From Opitutaceae bacterium (GTDB lineage: Bacteria > Verrucomicrobiota > Verrucomicrobiia > Opitutales > Opitutaceae), in NCBI GenBank assembly GCA_026125215.1, contig JAHCLN010000001.1, forward strand, positions 23,501 through 87,500: a DNA stretch of 64,000 nt. The letters are read 5' to 3'. The notes beneath the pieces are model-generated. The model was not told where the DNA came from. It worked only from the letters and a program-made list of their open reading frames with translations, and did not search any database. This document shows, piece after piece, positions 44,163 to 52,278 of the stretch. The position numbers were made by a program, and so were the translations under genes. Each line of letters begins with the position of its first letter. Positions within the stretch are counted from its first letter, which is position 1.

Positions 44163-45815
44163 TTACCGGTGGCCGTTGTGCCGGATGATGTTCCAGATGA
44201 CGTAGAGGCCGAGCAGGGCGGAGATGAGATAGCCGATGATGCCGAGCGCGGGATAGCCGAAGAGATGGGGGCTGATGCCCGTGGTGATGATCATCGAGGA
44301 GCCGATGATCAGGGAACCGATAATCACGCCGATGGTGAGGCGGTTGGCCGCGCTCTGGAGAGCGTCCTCCATCTTGCCGAGGCCACGATGCTGGAAGTTG
44401 ATGGTGAAGTCGTCGTGCTCGATCCGGCGCACGAGCCGGTGCAGCTCGGCGGGCAGCTCGCGCAGGCCGCCGAGGGTGTCGCGCAACATGTCCCGCAGGC
44501 GCCGGCCCACGGCGCGCGGGCTGGCCTGGCCGAGGTAGAGTTCGCGCAGGACGGGTTTGGTGTGGACGCGCAGGTCGAAGCCGGGATCGAGCGAACGGCC
44601 GACTTCCTCGATCGAGAGCACGGCCTTGGCCATCAGGGTGTAGTCCTGTGAGAGCGAGATGCCGTGGCGGCCGAAAATGTTGAGCAGCTTGACCATGGCG
44701 CGGCCGAGTTCCTGGCGGCCCACGGTGAAGTTGAGCTCCTCGCGGAGGGCGATGGTGACGTCCTTCTCCATCACGTGCAGATCCACCCGGGCGTTGGGCG
44801 GGGCAAGCCGGGCCGCGATCTGGACAATGCGTTCGGCATCCTGGGTGACGGCGGCTTCCCAGAATTCCGCCAGCGCGAAGCGGAGGCGCCGGGTGAGGTG
44901 GCCGACGAGACCCCAGTCGAGAAAACAGAGCCGGCCGTCGGGGGTGACGAGCACGTTGCCGGCGTGCGGATCGGCGTGGAAAAATCCGTCGATGAGCACC
45001 TGCCGCACGAGCGAAAGGGCGCCGCGGCCCGCGATGGCGCGACGCAAGGATTCGTCGAGCGCAACGGCGGCGACGTTCTCCCCCTCGATGCGGTCCATCA
45101 CCAGCACGTGTTCGCCGGAATAACGGGCATAAACGGTGGGGGCAAAAACCTGATCGGAGTGGGGATTGACGATGTTGAAATACTGCTGGTTCCGCGCCTC
45201 GTTGCGGAAGTCGAGCTCGGCGAGCATGCCCTGGCGGGCTTCGGCGACAACGGCGGGGAGGTTGAAAGGACGCAGGGTGTCGGAACGCTGGTGCAGCTGC
45301 TCGGCCAGCCAGGCCGCGAAATCGAGGTCGATTTCCATGATGCGCCGGATGTCGGGCTTCTGGATCTTGACGGCGACGGGCCGGTCGCCGTCGCGCAGCC
45401 GCGCCGCATAGACCTGCGCGAGGGAGGCCGAGGCGAGCGGCGTTTCGTCAAAGGCGGAGAACACCTCCCCCGGTTCGCCGCCCAGCGTGGCGACGAGCAC
45501 GGGCTTCATTTTCTCGAACGGCAGCGGGCTGACACTGCTCTGGAGTTTGCGCAGCTCGAGGATCAGCGGCTGCGGCAGCACATCGGGCCGCATGGAGAGA
45601 AACTGGCCGAGCTTCACAAACGCCGGGCCCAATTCCTCGGCCGCGAGGCGGAGGCGCTCGTGGGTGGTCAAAACGACCGCGGGCTGCGGGAGCAGCCGCT
45701 GCCAGCCGGCGGGCAGGTCCAGATGGCCGATCAGATCCGCGAAGCCGTGCTTCGCCAGCACGCCGAGGATGTCCTTGGCCCGGCCGGCGTGGCTCAGCAG
45801 ATCAAACGTCTTCAC
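44163..45815 (-). CDS. ubiB: ABC1/UbiB-family atypical kinase
   Basis: The GTG at 45815 overlaps the stop of the previous gene as GTGA and begins MKTFDLLSHAGRAKDILG; the 550-residue length is normal for the family. Motifs are EELGPAFVKLGQFLSMRPD (KxGQ), the Ala-rich loop ASLAQVYAA, VAVKIQKP with the Lys, FHADPHAGNVLV for the catalytic loop, and LDWG in place of DFG. Two C-terminal membrane helices (RLTIGVIIGSLIIGSSMIIT and ALGIIGYLISALLGLYVIW) follow. It acts in quinone biosynthesis or lipid homeostasis at the inner membrane. The phasin-like protein upstream is its coupled partner here. Confidence 0.88.
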   Translation of the reverse strand: MKTFDLLSHAGRAKDILGVLAKHGFADLIGHLDLPAGWQRLLPQPAVVLTTHERLRLAAEELGPAFVKLGQFLSMRPDVLPQPLILELRKLQSSVSPLPFEKMKPVLVATLGGEPGEVFSAFDETPLASASLAQVYAARLRDGDRPVAVKIQKPDIRRIMEIDLDFAAWLAEQLHQRSDTLRPFNLPAVVAEARQGMLAELDFRNEARNQQYFNIVNPHSDQVFAPTVYARYSGEHVLVMDRIEGENVAAVALDESLRRAIAGRGALSLVRQVLIDGFFHADPHAGNVLVTPDGRLCFLDWGLVGHLTRRLRFALAEFWEAAVTQDAERIVQIAARLAPPNARVDLHVMEKDVTIALREELNFTVGRQELGRAMVKLLNIFGRHGISLSQDYTLMAKAVLSIEEVGRSLDPGFDLRVHTKPVLRELYLGQASPRAVGRRLRDMLRDTLGGLRELPAELHRLVRRIEHDDFTINFQHRGLGKMEDALQSAANRLTIGVIIGSLIIGSSMIITTGISPHLFGYPALGIIGYLISALLGLYVIWNIIRHNGHR

Positions 45816-46141
45816 GCGGACTTGGCGGAACGCTTCGTCCGCGGGGCCCGCGGCTTGCGGCCCTCGAGCTCCGCGATGCGCGCCTCCAAGGCGGCGATGC
45901 GGGCCCGGGTGGCGGCTTCGGAGGATGACGCAAGCTGTTTGACCCGCGTCTCGACGTCGGTGCGGACCGCATCGAATTCGCGCCGGCCATCGCGGGCGAG
46001 ACGGCGGGCCATGGCCCGGGCGTCGGCGGCGTTGATTTTTCCCGACTGAACGAATTCGGCGAGGGCGGCCTCGGCTTTTTCCTTGGTGACCACGGCGGCG
46101 CCCACCCCGACCAACAGGGTTTTTTTGAGTGCGTTGATCAT
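45812..46141 (-). CDS. Phasin-like helical protein (PHA-granule regulator family)
   Basis: The ATG at 46141 (MINALKKTLLVGVGAAVVTKEK) gives 109 residues: a short hydrophobic N-terminus, a helical middle (AEAALAEFVQSGKINAADARAMARRLARDG) and a coiled coil, ARIAALEARIAELEG. The tail is basic (KPRAPRTKRSAKSA), as in PhaF/PhaI-like phasins that bind DNA or granules. It overlaps the UbiB-type gene by GTGA. Without PHA synthase genes nearby, the granule role is only suggested by family resemblance. Confidence 0.75.
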   Translation of the reverse strand: MINALKKTLLVGVGAAVVTKEKAEAALAEFVQSGKINAADARAMARRLARDGRREFDAVRTDVETRVKQLASSSEAATRARIAALEARIAELEGRKPRAPRTKRSAKSA

Positions 46142-46182
46142 GACGACACCATGGGGCAAAAGCGCCCTGAGCGCAACTGCAC

Positions 46183-47442
46183 TCAGACAGGTTCCGCCGG
46201 AGCGGGCGTCGCGGGCGCCGGGTTGCGGGCGGCATGCGGCGCACCGGACCGCAGCCAGGCCGCGAGCACCACCGTGAGCACAAACGCCACACCGGCCACG
46301 AGGCCGGCGCGGGAATAGCCCACGAGCCGGCCCGATACATCCTGGGTGACGAGAAGGCCGGCCGTGAGATTGGCGAGACCGCCGGAGGCCTGTTGCACGG
46401 CGGAGTTCACGCTCATGAAGCCGCCGCGGTAGCGCGCGTCCACGGCATTGGTGATCATCGCCATGGCCGGGGCGAAACGGCCCGACATGGCGATGAAGAA
46501 CAGCGTGGTGACGGCCAGCGTGTAGGGCAACGGACCCGGACCGAGGCGGGTGATGAAGGGCACAATGGCGACCGCCAGCAGGGACACGGCGACGAGCACA
46601 TGGAATTTGTCGTGCCGGTCGGCGAGACGGCCCAGCCACGGCATCGTGAAAAAGGCGCAGGCCCCGCCGAAGAGATAAACGAGCGGCAGTTCCCAGCGTT
46701 CATCCAGCCCCACGTTGGTGATCAGCGACGGCGCCATGAAGGGCACGACCGAGGCGCCGGCGAACACGAGCACCGCGCTCAACAGGAAACAACGCCGGTG
46801 GATGCGGTGCGTGAGAATCTCGAGCATCTGCCGCACGGGGTGGTTTTCGCTGCGGTGGCTGGGCACGTGCGGCAGCACCCGCCGGGCGTAGAGCAGGATC
46901 GCCGCGCTGCAGAGGGCGAGCAGCTGGAAGGGAGCGTGCCATTCCAGCCAGCCCGAGAGAATGAGGCCGGCGGGCACGCCGAAAACCGAGGCGATGGGAA
47001 AAGCCGTCATCACCACGCCCATGCCCCGCCCGCGGCGTTCCGGCGGGATCACGTCGCCCACCATCGAGGTGACGAGGGACCCTGCCACGCCGCCGCAGGC
47101 GCCGGCGGCGATGCGCGCGCCCATCAGGATTTCATAGGTGGGGGCGAAGGCGCACGCGAGCGTGGCCAGGTCGAAGCCCGTGTAGAGCGTGAGCAGCGCG
47201 GACCTCCGGTCGAACCGGTCGAGCACGAATCCGCCGAGGAAACCGCTGGCCGCCGCCGCGAAACCATAGGAGGCCACCAACAGGCTGAACTGGGCCGGCG
47301 TGATGCCGAACACCTGCATGAGCCGCGCACCCAGCGGCATCATGATCATGAAATCCATGATGTGCGTGAACTGCACCGCCGCCAAGGTGAAGAGCAGTGC
47401 GCGTTCATTCAGCGCGGGGCGGCGGGCGGCGGTTGACGGCAT
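46183..47442 (-). CDS. Major facilitator superfamily transporter (DHA1-like)
   Basis: The 419-residue protein has twelve predicted membrane segments. The loop-2/3 motif LGGFVLDRFDRRSALLTLYTG and the helix-5 segment FPIASVFGVPAGLILSGWLEW are typical of DHA1 drug or sugar efflux carriers related to AraJ. It exports a small molecule by proton antiport, and the substrate is unknown. A LysR regulator lies 51 bases upstream in the same direction and could control it. Confidence 0.9.
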   Translation of the reverse strand: MPSTAARRPALNERALLFTLAAVQFTHIMDFMIMMPLGARLMQVFGITPAQFSLLVASYGFAAAASGFLGGFVLDRFDRRSALLTLYTGFDLATLACAFAPTYEILMGARIAAGACGGVAGSLVTSMVGDVIPPERRGRGMGVVMTAFPIASVFGVPAGLILSGWLEWHAPFQLLALCSAAILLYARRVLPHVPSHRSENHPVRQMLEILTHRIHRRCFLLSAVLVFAGASVVPFMAPSLITNVGLDERWELPLVYLFGGACAFFTMPWLGRLADRHDKFHVLVAVSLLAVAIVPFITRLGPGPLPYTLAVTTLFFIAMSGRFAPAMAMITNAVDARYRGGFMSVNSAVQQASGGLANLTAGLLVTQDVSGRLVGYSRAGLVAGVAFVLTVVLAAWLRSGAPHAARNPAPATPAPAEPV

Positions 47443-47493
47443 GGACGTTCCAGCGTCGCCAGTCCCGGGCCAAGTGCAACCCTGCGCTCGGCT

Positions 47494-48384
47494 TCAGGAG
47501 GCCGGACGGTGGGACACCGACTCCTGCAGCAGTTTGAGAAACAGCGCGGCGCCGCGGCTCTGGTAGCGCTGCAGGTGCCGGATGACGGCCAGTTCGCGGC
47601 TCGGTTCGGCATCCGCCAACTCGCGGTAAACCAGCGCGTGGTCGTCGTCGGCCCGGGCCACCCGGGGCAGGATGGAGACTCCGGCCCCGATGGCGACGAG
47701 CGCCTTCACGGTGGCGACCTGAGCGCAGCGAAACCCGATGTGCGGGGTGATCTTGTGGTCGCCGCAGAAATTTTGCACCTGCTCGGCTAGGGAGCTCGAG
47801 CTGCCCAAGATCACGAACGTCTCCTCGGCCAGATCGCCGGCAACGATGCGCGGCCGTTGGGCGAGGCGATGCTCCCGGCCGACCACGAGAAGCAGCGGTT
47901 CGGTGAGCAGCGGCTCCACCGCCACCTGGGGGTTGGTGACCGGCTGGGCGGCGATGGCGAGGTCGAGTTCGCCCTCCAGCACGCCGCGCACAAGCTGGGA
48001 GCGGAAATCCTCCCGCACCTGGATTTGGAGATTGGGGTGCTCCACCCGGCAGCGGGCGATGAGACCGGGCAGCAGATAGGGTGCGACCGTCGGGATGGCG
48101 CCGACGTTGATCCGACGTTCCAAGCCGGGATCGTCTTGCAGCTCCTTGGTGGCGTTGTCGGCCTCGAAGAGGATGCGGCGGGCGCGTTCGATGAAGACAA
48201 GACCGGCTTCCGTGAGAACGGCTTTGCGGCCCAGCCGGTGAAAGAGTTTCCGCCCCAGCTCTTTTTCAAGATTTATAATCTGTTGGCTTAAAGCTGGTTG
48301 AGTTACAGCCAGGCGCTCGGCGGCTTTGGTAAAATTTTGGGCCTCCGCCACCGCCATGAGATAGCGCAGCTGGTATAATTCCAT
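47494..48384 (-). CDS. LysR-family transcriptional regulator, OxyR/CysB-like branch
   Basis: The 296-residue protein has an N-terminal winged helix-turn-helix (MELYQLRYLMAVAEAQNFTKAAERLAVTQPALSQQIINLEKELG). A periplasmic-binding-protein-like effector domain (about 90-290) contains LDLAIAAQPVTNPQVAVEPLL. Two cysteines (in NFCGDH and FRCAQV, around 205-220) are spaced rather like the redox cysteines of OxyR, but identity with OxyR is not claimed. It is divergent from a small membrane protein gene across an AT-rich promoter region. Confidence 0.9.
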   Translation of the reverse strand: MELYQLRYLMAVAEAQNFTKAAERLAVTQPALSQQIINLEKELGRKLFHRLGRKAVLTEAGLVFIERARRILFEADNATKELQDDPGLERRINVGAIPTVAPYLLPGLIARCRVEHPNLQIQVREDFRSQLVRGVLEGELDLAIAAQPVTNPQVAVEPLLTEPLLLVVGREHRLAQRPRIVAGDLAEETFVILGSSSSLAEQVQNFCGDHKITPHIGFRCAQVATVKALVAIGAGVSILPRVARADDDHALVYRELADAEPSRELAVIRHLQRYQSRGAALFLKLLQESVSHRPAS

Positions 48385-48478
48385 AATAATTAATGATTAT
48401 ATTTATAGAATACCTCTATTTTTATTATTGTAAAGTTGGGTTATGATAGAGGCACCGTCACCAAACGGACTGAATAAA
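48385..48478. promoter_or_regulatory. AT-rich divergent promoter region of the LysR gene
   Basis: This 94-bp region is strikingly AT-rich against the GC-rich background (TAATGATTATATTTATAGAA and ATTTTTATTATTGTAAAG). It separates the lysR gene from the small ORF at 48479. LysR proteins usually bind such divergent regions. The word TATATTTAT also occurs on the minus strand of the cysI-cobA spacer (57001-57040). Confidence 0.5.
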
Positions 48479-48664
48479 ATGAACTACAAAATCATAACTG
48501 CCAAAATGATAGGCGCCTTTGCGGCGCCCGTCGCCCTGATTTCTTTCCTCGCGAGCTCGCCTGCCAGTGCCGGAGTTTTCCTCGGCTATCTTGCGGTGCT
48601 CTCCGTGGGTGCCATCGGAGGTTTGGAATACGGCCTGCAAAGGCAGTATTCCCTCAAGAAGTAA
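48479..48664 (+). CDS. Small hydrophobic protein of unknown function
   Basis: The ATG at 48479 (MNYKIITAKMIGAFAAPVALIS) gives 61 residues with two hydrophobic helices (IGAFAAPVALISFLASSPASA and FLGYLAVLSVGAIGGLEYG) and a polar end, LQRQYSLKK. A perfect terminator follows 35 bases later, which supports a real gene. It is divergent from lysR and may be its target. Confidence 0.65.
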   Translation: MNYKIITAKMIGAFAAPVALISFLASSPASAGVFLGYLAVLSVGAIGGLEYGLQRQYSLKK

Positions 48665-48699
48665 GCGCGAGGTAACAGATTTGTTGTTACGTTAGGACG

Positions 48700-48729
48700 A
48701 GGCCCGGGTTGGAAAACCCGGGCCTTTTT
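48700..48729 (+). terminator. Terminator of the small hydrophobic protein gene
   Basis: GGCCCGGGTT pairs with AACCCGGGCC over the loop GGAA, directly followed by five T. It separates the small gene from the ECF sigma operon. Confidence 0.88.
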
Positions 48730-48787
48730 GTTTCCGCGACGGGAAGCGGAAACTTTCCGGCCGCGATTTAGACAAAATTCCGGTCCG

Positions 48788-49327
48788 ATGACGCTTTGGA
48801 GCAAAACCCACCCTCAACTCCGCATGGCGGATGCCTCCTCCCATGATTCCTGGAAAGAATGGTTTCAGCTCCACGGCCCGAAACTGCTGCTGTGCGCCCG
48901 GCAGTGGACCCGCTCGTTGGCGGATGCGGAGGATGTGGTGCAGGAGGCCTTTGTCCGTTTCTGGCGGCACCAGCGCGGACTCGCGGGTGAGCCGCAGGCG
49001 CTGCTCATCACTTCCGTCCGGCGGGCGGCCATCGACCTGGCCCGCCGCAACGACCGCCGCCAGCGTCGCGAAGAGCAGGCGGATGAACCGGAGCCCTTTT
49101 TTGAGCCCCTGGCCGAAGGCGACGACCGCCGGCAGGCGATCGAATCCGCCCTGCGCCGGTTGCCGGCCGAGCAACGCGAAGTTCTCACGCTCAGGATCTG
49201 GGGCGAATGCACGTTCGATGAAATCGCGCGCCAGCTCGACATCCCGCTCAACACCGCCGCCTCCCGCTACCGCTATGCCCTTTCGGCCCTGCGCCGGGAA
49301 CTGACCGCTGCCGACTGCCATGGATGA
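48788..49327 (+). CDS. ECF-type RNA polymerase sigma factor
   Basis: The 179-residue protein starts at the ATG at 48788 (MTLWSK); an ATG at 48824 (MADASSHDSW) is equally possible. Region 2 has LADAEDVVQEAFVRFWRH. Region 4 has LPAEQREVLTLRIWGECTFDEIARQLDIPLNTAASRYRYALSALRREL. This is the core of group IV sigma factors. The next gene overlaps its end by eight bases and encodes a single-helix membrane protein, the usual position of an anti-sigma factor. Confidence 0.92.
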   Translation: MTLWSKTHPQLRMADASSHDSWKEWFQLHGPKLLLCARQWTRSLADAEDVVQEAFVRFWRHQRGLAGEPQALLITSVRRAAIDLARRNDRRQRREEQADEPEPFFEPLAEGDDRRQAIESALRRLPAEQREVLTLRIWGECTFDEIARQLDIPLNTAASRYRYALSALRRELTAADCHG

Positions 49328-49769
49328 GGAACTCCAACAGCTCGAAGCCGAACTGAAGCAACTGTGTCCGCGCACGGTTTCGCCGGACCTGCGGCAGCGG
49401 CTGGCGCGGGAGCTCGAGCCGCTTGTCCGCCCGCGCTGGGTGTGGACGGCCCTGCCAATCGCGGCCGCGCTGGCCCTGCTGCTGACCCTGAACCGGTCCG
49501 ACCATGAAGTGCCGACTGCGGCCGCACCGGCCGTGGTCCAGACCACGACCCGGCCTACGGCCGAGGTTTACCGGCCGGTATCCGTGGAGAACGTCCTCTA
49601 CGCCAGTGAAGACGAAGGCATCGTCACGCTCGAAAACGGCGCGCGGGTGCACCGGGTGCGCGAGGCCTACGTCGATACCGTGACCTGGCGCAACCCGCAG
49701 ACCAACGCCTCGCTGCGGTGGTCGGTTCCGCGGGAAGAAGTGCGCGTGGTGCCCGTTTATTTCCAGTAA
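49320..49769 (+). CDS. Probable anti-sigma factor, single-pass membrane protein
   Basis: The 149-residue protein has a cytoplasmic N-terminus (MDEELQQLEAELKQLCPRTVSPDLRQRL), one membrane helix (VWTALPIAAALALLLTL) and a periplasmic domain ending SVPREEVRVVPVYFQ. It lacks the His/Cys zinc anti-sigma motif, so the assignment rests on topology and on the eight-base overlap with the sigma gene. It probably holds the sigma factor at the membrane. Confidence 0.7.
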   Translation: MDEELQQLEAELKQLCPRTVSPDLRQRLARELEPLVRPRWVWTALPIAAALALLLTLNRSDHEVPTAAAPAVVQTTTRPTAEVYRPVSVENVLYASEDEGIVTLENGARVHRVREAYVDTVTWRNPQTNASLRWSVPREEVRVVPVYFQ

Positions 49770-49796
49770 ACCATCAACCCAACCGAGATCCATCCC

Positions 49797-50816
49797 ATGA
49801 ATCCAAAAATCCGATACTTCATTCCCCTGGCCGGCCTCGTGCTGGTCTGGCCCGTGCTCCAGGCCGCCGAAGCGCCCGAACCGAAGAAGGAAATGCGCAA
49901 GGAAATACGCGTGCTGGCCGCCCCGGGCGCGCCCTCCGCGCCCACGGAGCGGCGCCTGCACTGGGTGGCGGCGCAACCCGCGGAGCTGGAGAACGTCACC
50001 TTCCTCGGCGTGCAGACCGCGCCGGTCGGGCCGACACTGGCCGCCCAGCTGGGCTTGGCCAAAGACCATGGACTGGCGGTGGCCGAAGTCGTGCCCGAAA
50101 GCCCCGCGGCCGGCGTCCTGCAGGCGCACGACATCCTGCTCAAATTCAACGACCAGATCCTGGTGGATGTGCGCCAGCTCACGGTGTTGGTGCGAAGCGC
50201 GAAGGCGGGCGACGAAGTTGCGCTCACCTACCTGCGCGGCGGCAAGGAGGCCACCGCCAAGGTGAAGCTCGGGCAGAAGGAAATGCCGAAGCGGCTGGCC
50301 TTGGACATCACCCCCGCGGCCCCGGGTTTCCACTGGCAGAGCGGGTCCTTCGCGGTGGCCCCCGGCGCGCCCGTGGCGCGCGGTGAGGCGGACCGGCTGC
50401 TAAACCTGATCGAGTTGGGACGGGACGGAGCTCGCCGCGTGGTGCGGCACAACGAGCTGGGCGGCGACCGCCTGATCACCATCACCGTCAACACCGGTGA
50501 CAACACCATGAACTACAGCGACGAGGAAGGCTCGCTTGAGGTCACCACGAAGGACGGAAAAAAGGAGCTGGTGGCCAAGGATGCCAAGGGCGAGACCCTG
50601 TTTTCGGGCCCCATCAACACCCCGGAGGAGCGGCAGGCGCTGCCGCCCGCCGTCGCGGGCCGGCTGGAGAAAATCGAGGGCATGCGCGGTTTCAGCTTCA
50701 AGACCGACGAGACCTTTGAAGGGAGCGAGACGAAGATCGTGCGCCCGCTGGGCCGCGGCATTGCCCTGCCGGCTCCGGCGGTCAAAGCGGAGGGTTCCCG
50801 GCTGCGGGAGCTGTAA
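49797..50816 (+). CDS. Secreted PDZ-domain protein
   Basis: The 339-residue protein has a signal peptide (MNPKIRYFIPLAGLVLVWPVLQAAE) and one PDZ domain (about residues 68-160): FLGVQTAPVGPTLAAQLG, DHGLAVAEVVPESPAAGVLQAHDILLKFNDQ and VALTYLRGGKEATAKVKLG. A beta-rich C-terminal part of unknown type follows. No protease domain is present. In the same operon as the ECF sigma factor and its probable anti-sigma, it may bind misfolded envelope proteins or modulate the anti-sigma factor. Confidence 0.85.
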   Translation: MNPKIRYFIPLAGLVLVWPVLQAAEAPEPKKEMRKEIRVLAAPGAPSAPTERRLHWVAAQPAELENVTFLGVQTAPVGPTLAAQLGLAKDHGLAVAEVVPESPAAGVLQAHDILLKFNDQILVDVRQLTVLVRSAKAGDEVALTYLRGGKEATAKVKLGQKEMPKRLALDITPAAPGFHWQSGSFAVAPGAPVARGEADRLLNLIELGRDGARRVVRHNELGGDRLITITVNTGDNTMNYSDEEGSLEVTTKDGKKELVAKDAKGETLFSGPINTPEERQALPPAVAGRLEKIEGMRGFSFKTDETFEGSETKIVRPLGRGIALPAPAVKAEGSRLREL

Positions 50817-50841
50817 TCGGCGCTGAGGCAGGCGGGCACAA

Positions 50842-50869
50842 AAAACGCGGCGCCTTGGCGCCGCGTTTT
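50842..50869. terminator. Bidirectional terminator between convergent genes
   Basis: AAAACGCGGCGCC and GGCGCCGCGTTTT form a 13-bp perfect stem with A- and T-rich outer ends, between the PDZ gene (+) and the DUF4199-like gene (-). It can serve both. Confidence 0.88.
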
Positions 50870-50890
50870 GCAGACCGGATAAATTTACAA

Positions 50891-51415
50891 TCAGGCCGTG
50901 GCGGCGGGACGGTTCCGCACGAAGGCCGCCACAATCAGCGAGATCACGACGCTCCACAGGAAACCCATTACCAGCCCCATCACCGTCATGACGCCCGGGC
51001 TGGAGAATTTGCGGATCATGGGCTCGGCACCGTCGATATGCGCGGCCGGGATGTTCTTTGCTTCCATGGCCGCGAGCTGGGCCTCGACGACGATGTCGCT
51101 GAAGCCGGGATTGATGAAGGCGAAATAGGCGTAGTTGTAGACCGCGCTCAGGATGCCGGCGAAGAGCGCGATCATCACGCCGGTGCCAAGGGCCGATCCG
51201 TAGCCCCAGGGCTTGTCGGCCGGAGTGCCGGCGCGTTTGTCGCGCATGCCCAGCAAGAGCCCGGTGATGGTGATGACCAGCCCGCCGACGATGCCGACGT
51301 TCTGTGCGGTCTGGAATTTTTCGGGATCGGCGTAAAAGCCGCTGAAATGCAGGCCCAGGTTCACAAAGGCGCCGGCAAGGGTCATGATAAAACCGTAGGT
51401 CAGGTAGGTCTTCAT
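50891..51415 (-). CDS. DUF4199-like membrane protein
   Basis: The ATG at 51415 (MKTYLTYGFIMTLAGAFVNL) gives 174 residues with four membrane helices: the N-terminal one, VGIVGGLVITITGLLLGM, GTGVMIALFAGILSAVYNYAYF and VMTVMGLVMGFLWSVVISLIVAAF. The segment GYGSALGTGVMIALFAGILSAVYNYAYFAFINP is characteristic of DUF4199 proteins. The function is unknown. Confidence 0.82.
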   Translation of the reverse strand: MKTYLTYGFIMTLAGAFVNLGLHFSGFYADPEKFQTAQNVGIVGGLVITITGLLLGMRDKRAGTPADKPWGYGSALGTGVMIALFAGILSAVYNYAYFAFINPGFSDIVVEAQLAAMEAKNIPAAHIDGAEPMIRKFSSPGVMTVMGLVMGFLWSVVISLIVAAFVRNRPAATA

Positions 51416-51511
51416 GGCAGCGCAGACTGCCGGGCCGGGGGGAAAATACAACCCCGCCGTGACCAGCGGGTGAAAGGCAGGAGCAGCGGCGGGTCGCCGC
51501 GGATTGACGGC

Positions 51512-51787
51512 TCAGGCCGCGGCCGTGAGGGCCGGGACCCGACGGCGGATCACCTGGGCGCGGGTCGGGAAGCGGACCAGACGCGCGGTGCGGCGGGGCT
51601 CCCAGGCCGCGCGGCGCGGCGAATAATCGCGCACGACGGCGGCGAGCAGGAGCGAACTGACGGTGATCACGAAGCCGGCGGCGACGCCGAGGCCGAGCGT
51701 GAACCCGAAGGTGATGCCGCCGAGACCGACAAGCGCGGCCGAGGCGAGGAGGGAGATGGCTTTCATGGTGAAGGTGGAGTTGAGCAT
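51512..51787 (-). CDS. Small membrane protein of unknown function
   Basis: The ATG at 51787 (MLNSTFTMKAISLLASAALVG) gives 91 residues; an ATG at 51766 is an alternative, and neither has a clear Shine-Dalgarno. Two hydrophobic helices (AISLLASAALVGLGGITFGFTLGLG and AAGFVITVSSLLLAAVV) are followed by a basic tail rich in Arg (YSPRRAAWEPRRTARLVRFPTR). I do not recognise a family. Confidence 0.6.
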   Translation of the reverse strand: MLNSTFTMKAISLLASAALVGLGGITFGFTLGLGVAAGFVITVSSLLLAAVVRDYSPRRAAWEPRRTARLVRFPTRAQVIRRRVPALTAAA

Positions 51788-51833
51788 GATGGTTTTGATG
51801 CTCAAAGAACGCGGCGGGCCGGGTGAAAGTTAC

Positions 51834-51861
51834 AAAAAAACCGCTCCCCATGGGGAACGGT
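51834..51861 (-). terminator. Terminator of tatA
   Basis: Read leftward, ACCGTTCCCCATGGGGAGCGGT forms a near-perfect stem with one internal mismatch, followed by seven T (51840-51834), 43 bases after the tatA stop. Confidence 0.8.
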
Positions 51862-51903
51862 CGTGCAGCCGGATGAACGGCGGGAGCAGTTGGCCCCGCA
51901 GCA

Positions 51904-52167
51904 TCAGGTGGCCGGGGGATCGGGCGGCGGCTTGCGTGCGGGTGTGCGGGGCGGCGTTGCCGGATCGGGGGTTTCCTCAATGGCGCGCTTGAACTCCTCC
52001 TCCACGCCGCTGGCGGCCTTTTTGAATTCCCGCATGGATTTGCCCAGTCCTTTGGCCAGCTCGGGCAATTTCTGGCCGCCGAAGAGAATGAGCACGACAA
52101 ACAGGATCATCATCAGCTCGGGTCCGCCGATGCCTTCGATGAATGCGAGGATGCTGGTGCCGGTCAT
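51904..52167 (-). CDS. tatA: Twin-arginine translocase subunit TatA/TatB family
   Basis: The ATG at 52167 ([21 protein letters not shown]) gives 87 residues. The transmembrane helix [26 protein letters not shown] contains the hinge FGxxKLPELAK. An amphipathic helix ([17 protein letters not shown]) and a Pro-rich tail follow, which is standard TatA layout. It forms the pore of the Tat pathway for folded proteins. tatC is not in the window. Confidence 0.92.
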   Translation of the reverse strand: MTGTSILAFIEGIGGPELMMILFVVLILFGGQKLPELAKGLGKSMREFKKAASGVEEEFKRAIEETPDPATPPRTPARKPPPDPPAT

Positions 52168-52278
52168 GGTGCGGTGAATCTGACGGACTTCACCGCCCAA
52201 TGTAACGGCAAAAACACGCGGCGCAATGGCCGCCTGCGGAGACCGGCCGGCCGGGATCCGAGGCTGCAGCGGAGGAAC

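Noticed and set aside
45816..46340. N-terminal extension of the UbiB-type frame
   Set aside because: The sequence before 45815 is Arg/Pro-rich shadow of the phasin and MFS genes. The GTGA overlap at 45815 is the natural start.
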